Source of the DNA: JABCZS01 sp041660525 | GTDB taxonomy: Bacteria; Pseudomonadota; Gammaproteobacteria; JABCZS01 | Reading direction: 5' to 3' | NCBI GenBank assembly: GCA_041660525.1 | Contig: JBAZWD010000011.1 | Span: forward strand, 12,729 to 76,728 | Length of the DNA: 64,000 nt | Position numbers and translations under genes: made by a program | Part shown: piece after piece, positions 33,303 through 42,388 of the stretch | Layout: every line of letters starts with the position of its first letter | Numbering within the stretch: position 1 is the first letter of the stretch | The notes under the pieces: generated by a model | Databases searched by the model: none | Told to the model about the DNA's origin: nothing | The model's input: the letters and a program-made list of their open reading frames with translations, nothing else

Positions 33303-34331
33303 ATGGTAAAAGATCATGATGCGGGCTCAGACAAGGAATTGTCATTCGATTTTGACCCTTTAGTCGACGTCATCGCAGATGAATTACAAGACATCGAAGC
33401 AGATGAGATAGAAGTCGATGAAGAAGAACTTCCACCTGAAGTCATTAAATTTTCCGTAGAAAAAGCAAAACGCAAACGCGCAGTCGTGCAGCGTAAAGTG
33501 GCAGATGCTACCCAAATGTATCTTGGCGAAATTGGCTTTTCTCCCTTATTAAGCGCGGAAGAAGAAATTTATTTTTCCCGTAAAGCCCTATCAGGTTGTG
33601 ATGCTTCCCGTAAACGTATGATCGAAAGCAATTTACGCTTAGTTGTTAAAATTGCACGTCGTTATATTAACCGAGGCTTATCATTATTAGATTTAATTGA
33701 AGAAGGTAATTTAGGCTTAATCCGCGCGGTTGAGAAATTTGATCCAGAACGCGGGTTTCGTTTTTCAACATATGCCACTTGGTGGATACGTCAAACCATT
33801 GAACGTGCCATTATGAATCAAACGCGCACCATTCGTTTACCCATTCATGTTGTGAAAGAATTGAATGTCTATTTGCGTGCCGCTCGTGAGCTTGCGCAAA
33901 CATTGGATCACGAACCTTCCGCAGAAGAAATTGCTGATTTACTCGATAGACCTATCGAAGATGTTAAGCGTATGTTAGGGTTAAATGAATGTGTTGTTAC
34001 GTCTGTTGAAGATCCTCTTGGCAGTGATTCTGATAAAACTGTCCTTGATACATTGGCGGATGATCAAAATACTGATCCTGCGCAACTGTTGCAAGATCAA
34101 AATTTACGTGAAAACATTGATCAATGGTTGCATGATTTAACAGAAAAACAACGCGAAGTTGTTGTGCGACGTTTTGGTTTGCGTGGTCATGAAATGGCAA
34201 CGCTTGAAGAAGTTGGAAATGAAATTGGTTTAACACGCGAACGTGTGCGACAAATTCAAGTAGAAGCATTGAAACGCCTACGAGAAATTTTAGAAAGTCA
34301 AGGCTTATCACAAGATTCTTTATTCACCTAA
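33303..34331 (+). CDS. rpoS: Stationary-phase sigma factor RpoS
   Basis: The 342-aa sigma factor has an acidic N-terminus, region 1.2 (TQMYLGEIGFSPLLSAEEE), regions 2.1-2.4 (NLRLVVKIARRYINRG, DLIEEGNLGLIRAVEKFDPE, FSTYATWWIRQTIERAI), region 3, and region 4 helix-turn-helix (TLEEVGNEIGLTRERVRQIQ). The missing region 1.1 and the place after nlpD identify RpoS rather than RpoD. In Legionellales RpoS drives the transition to the transmissive or resistant form, a role that can be inferred here. Confidence 0.96.
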   Translation: MVKDHDAGSDKELSFDFDPLVDVIADELQDIEADEIEVDEEELPPEVIKFSVEKAKRKRAVVQRKVADATQMYLGEIGFSPLLSAEEEIYFSRKALSGCDASRKRMIESNLRLVVKIARRYINRGLSLLDLIEEGNLGLIRAVEKFDPERGFRFSTYATWWIRQTIERAIMNQTRTIRLPIHVVKELNVYLRAARELAQTLDHEPSAEEIADLLDRPIEDVKRMLGLNECVVTSVEDPLGSDSDKTVLDTLADDQNTDPAQLLQDQNLRENIDQWLHDLTEKQREVVVRRFGLRGHEMATLEEVGNEIGLTRERVRQIQVEALKRLREILESQGLSQDSLFT

Positions 34332-34336
34332 CCATT

Positions 34337-34356
34337 ATCCCCGTGTAAGCGGGGAT
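34337..34356 (+). terminator. Hairpin just after rpoS
   Basis: ATCCCCG (34337-34343) pairs perfectly with CGGGGAT (34350-34356) across a 6-base loop, five bases after the rpoS stop. There is no T tract, so it may be an mRNA-stabilising or factor-dependent end, or a small palindromic repeat. Confidence 0.45.
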
Positions 34357-34371
34357 ACATATCACGATGAA

Positions 34372-34430
34372 TTTTTTAATGCAACAAATTTATTATTTAA
34401 ATTAATTTCCATAAGTATTGCATTAAAAAA
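34372..34430. repeat. 13-bp inverted repeat with A/T arms between rpoS and mutS
   Basis: TTTTTTAATGCAA (34372-34384) is repeated inverted at 34418-34430, with a 33-base AT-rich spacer. The outer A and T runs could make it a weak bidirectional terminator between the convergent rpoS and mutS. The rest of this 200-base gap holds nothing I recognise. Confidence 0.4.
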
Positions 34431-34520
34431 AAATTCTGGTAATTTAGTGTCTACGGTCAAGGATGACAACAAGGACGTCCTGCTGCAAAACACACGGAAA
34501 GTATCACGGACAAGCAGTAT

Positions 34521-34551
34521 GAGTTTGTCCCACTACGTGTGGGGCAAACTC
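34521..34551. repeat. Hairpin containing the mutS stop codon
   Basis: GAGTTTGTCCCAC (34521-34533) pairs with GTGGGGCAAACTC (34539-34551), 13 bp with one G-U. The last codons and the TAG of mutS lie inside it. There is no T tract. Confidence 0.6.
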
Positions 34552-36833
34552 TCTTCTAATGAATCCAATTTTTTTTGCGCAAGTTGAATTACCTCATTTG
34601 GAATTCCGGCAAGTTTCGCAACAGACAATCCATAACTCTTATTCGCTGGTCCATTTTTTACTTGATGTAAAAAAATAATTTCATTGCCGTGTTCAATGGC
34701 ATCAAAATGCACATTGCTGCAATGAGTGAGCGTGTCAGATAATTGTGTAAGTTCAAAATAATGCGTTGCAAATAAACACAACGCTTTAATGTGTGTGCTT
34801 AAATAATTTGCGCTGGCAAAGGCAAGCGACAATCCATCAAATGTACTGGTGCCGCGTCCAATTTCATCAACTAATACGAGACTTTGATGCGTAGCATTTT
34901 TTAAAATCTCTGCGAGTTGAGTCATTTCAACCATGAATGTTGATAGACCCCCGGCTAAATCATCAGCGCTACCAATGCGTGTGAAAATACGATCAATAGG
35001 TCCTAGTTGTGCGTGTTGCGCAGGCACAAAACTTCCCATATAAGCCATAATCACAATGAGTGCGGTTTGTCGCATGTAAGTCGATTTACCGCCCATATTA
35101 GGCCCGGTAATAATCAATAAGCGTTGTGTATGCGTTAAACAAAGATCGTTGGCTATAAACGGCGCTGTTGCGTTTTGTTCCACAACCAGATGCCTTCCTT
35201 GTTCAATATGAATACAAGTTGTGCTTGTAAATTCAGGACAATTTAAATGCAAGCTCTGCGCGCGCTCACTTAGATTAACTAATACATCAATTTCAGCAAG
35301 TGCTTTTGATAACTGTTTTAATTCTAAAACATGCGTGATTAAATGCATCAGAACTTGTTCATAACAAATTTTTTCTAATGCAAGTGCACGTGCGGTTGCG
35401 CTTAAAATTTTATCTTCGAAGTTTTTCAGTTCATCACTGATAAAACGCTCGACATTTTTTAACGTTTGTCTGCGTTGATAATGTTTCGGCGCATGCAAGG
35501 CTTGTGCACGTGATATTTCAATATAAAATCCATGAATACGATTGTATCCGACTTTCAAAGTACTTAAGCCCGTAGCCAGACGTTCTTGTTGTTCTAATTT
35601 TAATAAAAACGTACTATGATCATCGCTTAGCGCGCGAAGTTCATCTAATTCCTCATTAAAGCCTGTGTTAATCACGCCTCCGTCACGCAAGACCGCAGCT
35701 GGCTCAGGTAATATGGCATTTTCTAAATATTGATATAAAGCGCTTAAATCAAGTAACTGGTTTTTTAATTGTTCTAAGCGTGAAGACTTTGTTAATAATG
35801 TTTTTATTTCAGGAACATTATTTAAGGTTGTGCGCAATTGCACCAAATCCCGAGGCCGTGCTGACTTCAATGCAATGCGCGCGATAATGCGTTCAATGTC
35901 GCCAATTTGTCGTAAAGTATCTTGCAAAGCTGGCGTTTTTTCATCATTTAATAATGCTTTAATTGCATCTTGTCTGGCTGTTAAAATTTTTGTATCTAAC
36001 ACAGGATGAATAAGCCAGCGTCTTAATAAACGCGCACCCATGCGTGTGGCTGTTTTATCCAATACATCAATCAATGTGCCACTTTGTTGGCCACGTAAGT
36101 TTTCTAATAATTCTAAATTTTGTTGGGTGGTTTTATCTAAACGTAAATAATGTTCAGGTAGATAAGTTGTTAAGGGATTAATATGAACCGCTTGCGCTTT
36201 TTGCGTCTCATCAATGTATTTTAATAATGCTTGCGCTGCATTACCTTCAAACCAATTATCGGGTTTTTGAATAGGTGCATAAAGGTTTAGTTTGACGCGT
36301 GAACTTATTAAGATTTCTTTAGGACTAAAACGATCTAACTCCAATTGCAATTGGGCTTTGTCATCGGTATGCCAAATAAAAAATTCACCGCTGCTTAAAT
36401 CCAATAATGCCAAATGCCATTGATGATCGCGAAAATCAATGGCTGCACAATAATTTTCGGTGTGATTATCTAATAATGCTTCATCAGTCACAGTCCCAGG
36501 TGTAAGTATGCGCATCACTTCACGCTTAACAGGTCCTTTAGAAGTTTTGGGATCACCGATTTGTTCACAAATCGCAACCGATAATCCTTGTTTAAGGAGC
36601 TTAGCTAAATAAGCTTCTGCAGCATGATAGGGGACACCCGCCATAGGAATAGGCTCACCTGCAGATTGTCCGCGTTTGGTAAGTGTTATACCCAATAATT
36701 GCGAAGCGCGAATGGCATCATCGTAAAACAATTCGTAAAAATCACCCATGCGGTAAAACAATAAATGATCCGCGTGCTGCGCCTTCATGGCTAAATATTG
36801 TTGCATCATCGGGGTGTGTGCTGATAAGTCCAT
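34533..36833 (-). CDS. mutS: DNA mismatch repair protein MutS, short C-terminus
   Basis: The 766-aa protein has the mismatch-reading motif (YRMGDFYELFYDDAIRAS, Phe-x-Glu), the connector and lever domains, and a complete ATPase: Walker A GPNMGGKSTYMRQ and LVDEIGRGTSTFDG. It ends shortly after the helix-turn-helix (LAGIPNEVIQLAQKKLDSLE). The ~80 residues that in E. coli MutS (853 aa) carry the clamp-binding and tetramerisation part are missing. Its stop lies in a hairpin at 34521-34551. Mismatch recognition should remain; dimer-tetramer behaviour may differ. Confidence 0.95.
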   Translation of the reverse strand: MDLSAHTPMMQQYLAMKAQHADHLLFYRMGDFYELFYDDAIRASQLLGITLTKRGQSAGEPIPMAGVPYHAAEAYLAKLLKQGLSVAICEQIGDPKTSKGPVKREVMRILTPGTVTDEALLDNHTENYCAAIDFRDHQWHLALLDLSSGEFFIWHTDDKAQLQLELDRFSPKEILISSRVKLNLYAPIQKPDNWFEGNAAQALLKYIDETQKAQAVHINPLTTYLPEHYLRLDKTTQQNLELLENLRGQQSGTLIDVLDKTATRMGARLLRRWLIHPVLDTKILTARQDAIKALLNDEKTPALQDTLRQIGDIERIIARIALKSARPRDLVQLRTTLNNVPEIKTLLTKSSRLEQLKNQLLDLSALYQYLENAILPEPAAVLRDGGVINTGFNEELDELRALSDDHSTFLLKLEQQERLATGLSTLKVGYNRIHGFYIEISRAQALHAPKHYQRRQTLKNVERFISDELKNFEDKILSATARALALEKICYEQVLMHLITHVLELKQLSKALAEIDVLVNLSERAQSLHLNCPEFTSTTCIHIEQGRHLVVEQNATAPFIANDLCLTHTQRLLIITGPNMGGKSTYMRQTALIVIMAYMGSFVPAQHAQLGPIDRIFTRIGSADDLAGGLSTFMVEMTQLAEILKNATHQSLVLVDEIGRGTSTFDGLSLAFASANYLSTHIKALCLFATHYFELTQLSDTLTHCSNVHFDAIEHGNEIIFLHQVKNGPANKSYGLSVAKLAGIPNEVIQLAQKKLDSLEESLPHT

Positions 36834-36974
36834 TTTTTTTCACTTATATTAAAAAATTTTTGTTATTTGACCATAGATTAGTAGTAATTGGTAGATTAAG
36901 GAAATATTAAGATCTATGCAATTTGGTCGACATAACTTGATTGAATATTTTAAATTATTTTTTAGGAGTGGTGG

Positions 36975-37808
36975 ATGTTAGACCCTATAAGCTTTACACA
37001 AAATATAAAAAATTTAGCAGGTGTTAGAAAATCTGATCAATTACAACCAGAATTGCAATTAGTGTTAGATAATTATAAACAATACTACACAAAGTATAAA
37101 AATGCCGCTGCTGGAACAGCAGCAAAAGATTATTATGCACTGCGTGTTAATAAGCTCGAAGAATGGCTTTCAGATAGTGAGAAATTTAAAGGTTTGATCA
37201 CTGCAATTGATCAAGTCAAAACAAAGAATTTAACTTTTTACGCAAAAGAAGATATTTCAGGCTTGAAGAATCTTTTAAACTATATGGGCATATTATGTGA
37301 AGATGAAATAATTCAGGCCTCAGAAAACCTTTATGGCATGTTGGCTTTGCTTGATATTATTACTGCACAAAAAGACCAAAATGAACTGAATACGATGGTG
37401 GTTGATTTTAAAAGATACTTTGTTCACGATGAGGAATTACAACGCGTCAATATCGACGTAATACCTGATAATTTAGCGCCTACAGTATACGCCTCGACAA
37501 TTTATAGTAGACTGGCTGAATTATCCTCTGGAAAGCTGCCTTATATTTATGAGGTTTTTGAAAAAAAATGGGGAGCAAATTATTTTAGCAAAGCCATGAC
37601 TAGAAGTCGGTCTTTAACAACTGTCGCGTTAACATTTACCACGGCTTTTTTGCCTGAATGGTTAAAAGCATTAAGTATGAGCTCAGGTTCTAGGCGATCA
37701 AGTAGAATTTCAAGTACAGGACTTACTTCATCTCCTAGCAGTAACCAGTCTTTATCAAATATATCGCGCTCCAATAGCAGTTCTTCTTCTAATTCTAATG
37801 TAATATAG
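36975..37808 (+). CDS. Hypothetical protein with Ser-rich tail, 277 aa
   Basis: TAGGAG lies about 10 bases before the ATG. Residues 1-200 are helical and charged with no family I recognise. A mildly hydrophobic stretch (LTTVALTFTTAFLPEWLKAL, about 215-235) precedes a low-complexity Ser/Arg/Asn tail (about 238-275; SSGSRRSSRISSTGLTSSPS). Polar Ser-rich C-termini occur in many type IV effectors. It lies between mutS (divergent) and pncC, with pncC starting 22 bases after its stop. Confidence 0.65.
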   Translation: MLDPISFTQNIKNLAGVRKSDQLQPELQLVLDNYKQYYTKYKNAAAGTAAKDYYALRVNKLEEWLSDSEKFKGLITAIDQVKTKNLTFYAKEDISGLKNLLNYMGILCEDEIIQASENLYGMLALLDIITAQKDQNELNTMVVDFKRYFVHDEELQRVNIDVIPDNLAPTVYASTIYSRLAELSSGKLPYIYEVFEKKWGANYFSKAMTRSRSLTTVALTFTTAFLPEWLKALSMSSGSRRSSRISSTGLTSSPSSNQSLSNISRSNSSSSSNSNVI

Positions 37809-37829
37809 TATTTTATGGAGGGTGTAAAT

Positions 37830-38318
37830 ATGTCATACACACAAGGACTGCTGTCGTTGACCCAACAGGTCAGTACTTATTTACGTGCGCAAAAAATAAC
37901 TGTATGCACTGCAGAATCATGCACCGGAGGTTATTTGGCACAAATGTTAACAACTTTGCCTGGAAGTTCGGATTGGTTTGATTGCGGGTTTGTTACTTAC
38001 AGTAATTCATCTAAACAAAAATTATTAAATGTTCCTGAAAATACTATTTTAAAACATGGTGCAGTCAGTGAACAAGTTGCTATCAGTATGGCTCAAGGTG
38101 CATTAGATCAAAGTAGCGCTGATTTAGCCATTGCGATCACAGGTATTGCAGGTCCTACTGGTGCAACTGCAGATAAATCTGTGGGAACAGTTTGGTTTGC
38201 TTGGCAATTACGTGAAAGAGATGCCATTACAAGGTGCGAACATTTTTTAGGCGATAGAACAGCGATTCGCGAGCAAGCGGTTGCTAAAGCTTTGGGAATG
38301 ATTCTACAAATTCAATGA
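37830..38318 (+). CDS. pncC: Nicotinamide-nucleotide amidase PncC (CinA C-terminal family)
   Basis: The 162-aa stand-alone CinA C-terminal domain shows VCTAESCTGGYLAQMLT near residue 25, GFVTYSNSSKQKLL and the AITGIAGPTGAT...KSVGTVWFA block. PncC deamidates NMN to nicotinate mononucleotide in NAD recycling. The start at 37830 is set by GGAGGGTG upstream. In E. coli and many relatives this gene directly precedes recA, as here, apart from one convergent gene. Confidence 0.92.
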   Translation: MSYTQGLLSLTQQVSTYLRAQKITVCTAESCTGGYLAQMLTTLPGSSDWFDCGFVTYSNSSKQKLLNVPENTILKHGAVSEQVAISMAQGALDQSSADLAIAITGIAGPTGATADKSVGTVWFAWQLRERDAITRCEHFLGDRTAIREQAVAKALGMILQIQ

Positions 38319-38609
38319 TTCTAGAAAAGGTATTCCAGCAAGAATAACGCCTGCTAATGTAATCATAGTAATCAAGATTGTAGTAGTTGATTTGTGAACA
38401 TACGCTTTTAATTCATGCCGAACGTCTTTGATTTCAGAACGAACTTTCTGAAACTCGGCGTGCATTTCGGCTTTTGTAGCGACTTGAGATAAAAGTGTTT
38501 GAATGTTAGTCATTTGCGCCTCGTTGATGGCTTCTGCTTGTTTTTGGTTAAAACCTGCTTCTACCAATAGTTTAACACATTTAAACGTATCAAAATACAT
38601 TAATGTCAT
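38304..38609 (-). CDS. DUF1640-like coiled-coil protein with C-terminal membrane anchor
   Basis: The 101-aa protein begins MTLMYFDTFKCVKLLVEAGF, matching the DUF1640/CCDC90 pattern ('FDTxKxVxxLxxAGFxxxQAEA'). A coiled coil follows (ATKAEMHAEFQKVRSEIKDV), then one transmembrane helix (TTTILITMITLAGVILAGIP). This family includes mitochondrial MCUR1-type proteins and many bacterial relatives of unknown role. AGGATG precedes the ATG at 38609. Its end overlaps pncC by 15 bases. Confidence 0.7.
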   Translation of the reverse strand: MTLMYFDTFKCVKLLVEAGFNQKQAEAINEAQMTNIQTLLSQVATKAEMHAEFQKVRSEIKDVRHELKAYVHKSTTTILITMITLAGVILAGIPFLESLNL

Positions 38610-38744
38610 TTTTTCATCCTGCATAATAATATTATTTGCGTCATTCTATAACTTATCAATTCTCAATTGCAATATTTTGTAAAAATATAGGCGCTTTTGT
38701 TTTTTTATGTGATAATGATATTTTCACACAAGGAGAAGCAAGAG

Positions 38745-39803
38745 ATGGAAAGCAATAAACAAAAAGCCTTAAGTGCAGCACTCACGCAAATTGAACGCCA
38801 ATTTGGTAAAGGTTCAATCATGCGCATGGGTGATGCTGAAAATATTCCTGATATTGAAGCAATTTCTACCGGTTCTTTAGGATTAGATATTGCCCTTGGT
38901 TTAGGCGGATTACCGCGCGGGCGAATTGTAGAAATTTATGGCCCTGAATCTTCTGGTAAAACCACATTAACATTGCAAACCATTGCTCAATGTCAAAAAA
39001 TGGGTGGCACCGCTGCATTTGTGGATGCGGAACATGCGCTTGATCCAAAATACGCTGAAAAATTAGGCGTGAATATGGATGATTTGTTAGTTTCACAGCC
39101 TGACACGGGTGAACAAGCCTTAGAAATCACTGATATGCTAGTACGTTCTGGCGCGGTAGATTTAATTGTAATCGACTCTGTTGCTGCATTAACGCCCAAA
39201 GCTGAAATTGAAGGTGAGATGGGCGATAGTCATATGGGTCTACATGCACGCTTAATGTCACAAGCATTGCGTAAACTGACAGGCAACATTAAACGCTCTA
39301 ACACTTTGGTTGTATTCATTAACCAAATTCGTATGAAAATTGGTGTGATGTTCGGTAGCCCTGAAACAACAACTGGCGGTAACGCACTGAAATTCTACGC
39401 ATCTGTTCGTTTAGATATTCGTCGCATAGGCGCGATTAAACAAGGCGAAGAAGTCATCGGTAGTGAAACCCGCGTTAAAGTTGTTAAAAACAAAGTGGCG
39501 CCACCATTTCGCGAAGCGAAGTTTGATATTCTTTATGGTGAAGGCACTTCACGTGAAAGTGAATTAATTGAATTGGGTGTTGAACATAATTTAATTGATA
39601 AATCCGGCGCTTGGTATAGTTATCAAGGTACACGTGTGGGTCAAGGTAAAGAAAATGTGCGTCAATACTTGAAAGAACATCCTGAAATGGCCGCTGAAAT
39701 TGAAAAAACCTTGCGTGATAAATTATTATCCACTGCAAATGTCAAACAAGCTGTGCGTGCAGGTGCTTCTGTTGAAGAAGATGACATGGTGCTTGAGGAC
39801 TAA
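38745..39803 (+). CDS. recA: Recombinase RecA
   Basis: The 352-aa protein has the RecA core: Walker A GPESSGKTTLTLQT, Walker B LIVIDSVAAL, loop L1 GEMGDSHMGLHARLMSQALR, L2 FINQIRMKIGVMFGSPETTT, and an acidic C-terminus (SVEEDDMVLED). AAGGAG lies upstream of the ATG at 38745. RecA drives strand exchange and LexA cleavage. I saw no canonical CTG-N10-CAG SOS box upstream. recX, often next in gammaproteobacteria, is absent; alaS starts one base after the recA stop. Confidence 0.98.
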   Translation: MESNKQKALSAALTQIERQFGKGSIMRMGDAENIPDIEAISTGSLGLDIALGLGGLPRGRIVEIYGPESSGKTTLTLQTIAQCQKMGGTAAFVDAEHALDPKYAEKLGVNMDDLLVSQPDTGEQALEITDMLVRSGAVDLIVIDSVAALTPKAEIEGEMGDSHMGLHARLMSQALRKLTGNIKRSNTLVVFINQIRMKIGVMFGSPETTTGGNALKFYASVRLDIRRIGAIKQGEEVIGSETRVKVVKNKVAPPFREAKFDILYGEGTSRESELIELGVEHNLIDKSGAWYSYQGTRVGQGKENVRQYLKEHPEMAAEIEKTLRDKLLSTANVKQAVRAGASVEEDDMVLED

Positions 39804-39804
39804 A

Positions 39805-42387
39805 ATGAAAAGCTCGGAAATTAGAGAAAAATTTTTAAATTATTTTAAAGAGCATGGCCACACTATTGTAGCTAGCAGCTCTCTAATTCCGGGCAATGAT
39901 TCTACTTTGTTGTTTACCAATGCCGGCATGGTGCAGTTTAAAGATGTTTTTTTAGGCGAAAAACGTGCATACAATCGTGCCACGAGTTCTCAGCGTTGCG
40001 TACGTGCTGGCGGTAAACACAATGATTTAGAAAACGTCGGTTATACCGCACGTCATCATACTTTTTTTGAAATGTTAGGTAATTTTAGCTTTGGTGATTA
40101 TTTTAAACGCGAAGCGATAGGTTTTGCTTGGCGGTTTTTAACGGAAGAATTAAAACTGCCCAAAGAAAAATTATGGGTGACTGTTTTTGTAGACGATCAA
40201 GAAACTGCTGATATTTGGATTAACGACTTTAATATTGATCCCAAGCGTTTATCGCGCTGCGGTGAAAAAGATAATTTTTGGTCTATGGGTGATACTGGAC
40301 CTTGTGGTCCTTGTACTGAAATATTTTATGATCACGGCCCAGAAATTCCGGGCGGCCCTCCAGGCTCTCCTGATGAAGATGGCGATCGTTATATTGAAAT
40401 TTGGAATTTGGTTTTCATGCAATATAACCGTGATGCCAGCGGAAAGTTGACACCTTTGCCTAAACCTTCAGTTGATACCGGTATGGGGTTAGAGCGTATT
40501 TCTGCTGTGATGCAAAGTGTGCACAGTAATTACGAAATTGATATTTTTGCAAATTTAATTAAAGATATTGCTGCTATTACCCATACTAAAGATTTAACGC
40601 ACATTTCTCTTCGCGTCATTGCTGATCATATTCGCTCCACTTCTTTTTTAATTGTAGACGGAGTGCGTCCCTCCAATGAAGGACGTGGTTATGTTTTACG
40701 TCGTATTATTCGCAGAGCTGTCAGGCACGGCAATCAATTAGGTATGCGAGAGCCATTTTTTTATCGGGTAACACAATCATTGGTAAAACAAATGGGTGAA
40801 GCTTATCCAGAACTTGCAAAAGCACAATCCACGATCGAGCGCGTCTTAAAACAAGAAGAAGAACAATTTGCACGCACGCTGGATCAAGGTTTAAACGTAT
40901 TAGAAGACTCTTTGAAAAAAATATCCGGCAATGAAATTCCGGGCGAAATTATTTTTAAATTATATGACACGTACGGCTTCCCTGTAGATTTAACAGGTGA
41001 TATTGCCCGTGAGCGACAAATGACTTTAGACATCCAAGGTTTTGAACGTTTAATGCAAGAGCAACGGACCAAAGCACAAGCCGCTAGTCAATTTGGTACA
41101 CAAGCTTTATTAACCAGTGATGCACACACAGAATTTACGGGCTACCATACTTTGAGCGAATTTACTAAAATTCACGAACTATTTGTAGATGGCAATCCGG
41201 TTGAAAAAATCCATGCGGGCCAAAGCGCTGCCGTTATTTTAACGCAAACACCATTTTATGCTGAATCAGGCGGTCAAGTTGGTGATGTCGGCGAATTGGT
41301 TTGTAAACATGGTTTATTTAAAGTCATTGATACTCAAAAATCTGCACATGCGATCATTCACCATGGGACTTTAATTGAAGGCGCATTATCTGTAGGTGAC
41401 GCCTTGCAAGCCGTGGTTGATTTAAATAAACGTAAAGCTACAGCATTAAATCATTCAGCAACTCATTTATTGCATGCCGCATTAAAACAAATTTTAGGCG
41501 AGCATGTGATGCAAAAAGGATCATTAGTTACACCTGAGCGTTTACGTTTTGATTTTACCCATTTTGAACCTATGACCAGCGCTCAGATTATTCAAGCTGA
41601 AAATTTAGTCAATGAAAAAATTCGTGAAAATGCGCGCGCTGAAATTAAAGTTATGAACACAGAAGATGCCCTGCAATCAGGCGCCACAGCATTATTCGGT
41701 GAAAAATACGGCGAAAATGTCCGCGTATTAAATATGAATGAAGGTTTCTCGATAGAACTTTGCGGCGGCACGCACGTAGAATCTAGCGGCGAAATTGGTT
41801 TATTTAAAATTGTTTCCGAATCAGGCTCTGCTGCGGGTGTGCGCCGTATTGAAGCATTAACGGGGCAGGGTGCTTTAGACTTTTGCCAAGAGCAAATTTA
41901 TAATTTACAGACAACGTCACAATTGTTAAAAACCAATCCGCAAGAATTGTTAACTAAAGTTCAACAATTATTAGATAAAAATAAAACACTTGAAAAACAA
42001 GCGCAACAATTTTCCGCGCAATTAAGCAAATCACAAGCAGGCGATTTACTTCAAAATGTGCAAGAGCTTAATGGTTTTAAAGTATTAACATCTATACAAA
42101 ATGATGCAAAAATTCTCCGCGATCAAATCGATGATTTAAAATCTCGTGAGCCTTTAATCGTGGTCTGTTTAGCAGCCATTGAAAATGAGAAAATTACGCT
42201 TGCTGCAGGCGTAGGCAAAAAAGCCCAAGATAAAATTTCAGCCGTTGATTTAGTTAATCATATCGCTGCACAGTTAGGTGGAAAAGGCGGTGGGCGCGCA
42301 GATTTTGCCCAAGCCGGGGCTCAGGGTTCGAAAGCGCAATTAGAACAAGCATTAGAAAGTGCAACAGCTTGGCTAAAAGGAATCTAG
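39805..42387 (+). CDS. alaS: Alanyl-tRNA synthetase AlaS
   Basis: The 860-aa class II synthetase starts MKSSEIREKFLNYFKEHGH. It has the aminoacylation core (TLLFTNAGMVQFKDVFLGEK; MGDTGPCGPCTEIFYDHG), the editing domain with zinc-binding HSATHLLHAAL and CGGTHVESSGEIG, and the C-Ala domain ending GGKGGGRADFAQAGAQ. It charges tRNA-Ala and clears mischarged Ser/Gly. The recA-alaS-lysC-csrA order fits Legionellales. Confidence 0.98.
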   Translation: MKSSEIREKFLNYFKEHGHTIVASSSLIPGNDSTLLFTNAGMVQFKDVFLGEKRAYNRATSSQRCVRAGGKHNDLENVGYTARHHTFFEMLGNFSFGDYFKREAIGFAWRFLTEELKLPKEKLWVTVFVDDQETADIWINDFNIDPKRLSRCGEKDNFWSMGDTGPCGPCTEIFYDHGPEIPGGPPGSPDEDGDRYIEIWNLVFMQYNRDASGKLTPLPKPSVDTGMGLERISAVMQSVHSNYEIDIFANLIKDIAAITHTKDLTHISLRVIADHIRSTSFLIVDGVRPSNEGRGYVLRRIIRRAVRHGNQLGMREPFFYRVTQSLVKQMGEAYPELAKAQSTIERVLKQEEEQFARTLDQGLNVLEDSLKKISGNEIPGEIIFKLYDTYGFPVDLTGDIARERQMTLDIQGFERLMQEQRTKAQAASQFGTQALLTSDAHTEFTGYHTLSEFTKIHELFVDGNPVEKIHAGQSAAVILTQTPFYAESGGQVGDVGELVCKHGLFKVIDTQKSAHAIIHHGTLIEGALSVGDALQAVVDLNKRKATALNHSATHLLHAALKQILGEHVMQKGSLVTPERLRFDFTHFEPMTSAQIIQAENLVNEKIRENARAEIKVMNTEDALQSGATALFGEKYGENVRVLNMNEGFSIELCGGTHVESSGEIGLFKIVSESGSAAGVRRIEALTGQGALDFCQEQIYNLQTTSQLLKTNPQELLTKVQQLLDKNKTLEKQAQQFSAQLSKSQAGDLLQNVQELNGFKVLTSIQNDAKILRDQIDDLKSREPLIVVCLAAIENEKITLAAGVGKKAQDKISAVDLVNHIAAQLGGKGGGRADFAQAGAQGSKAQLEQALESATAWLKGI

Positions 42388-42388
42388 C

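Noticed and set aside
38625..38744. LexA (SOS) box upstream of recA
   Set aside because: No CTG-N10-CAG palindrome is visible in the 120 bases before the recA start.
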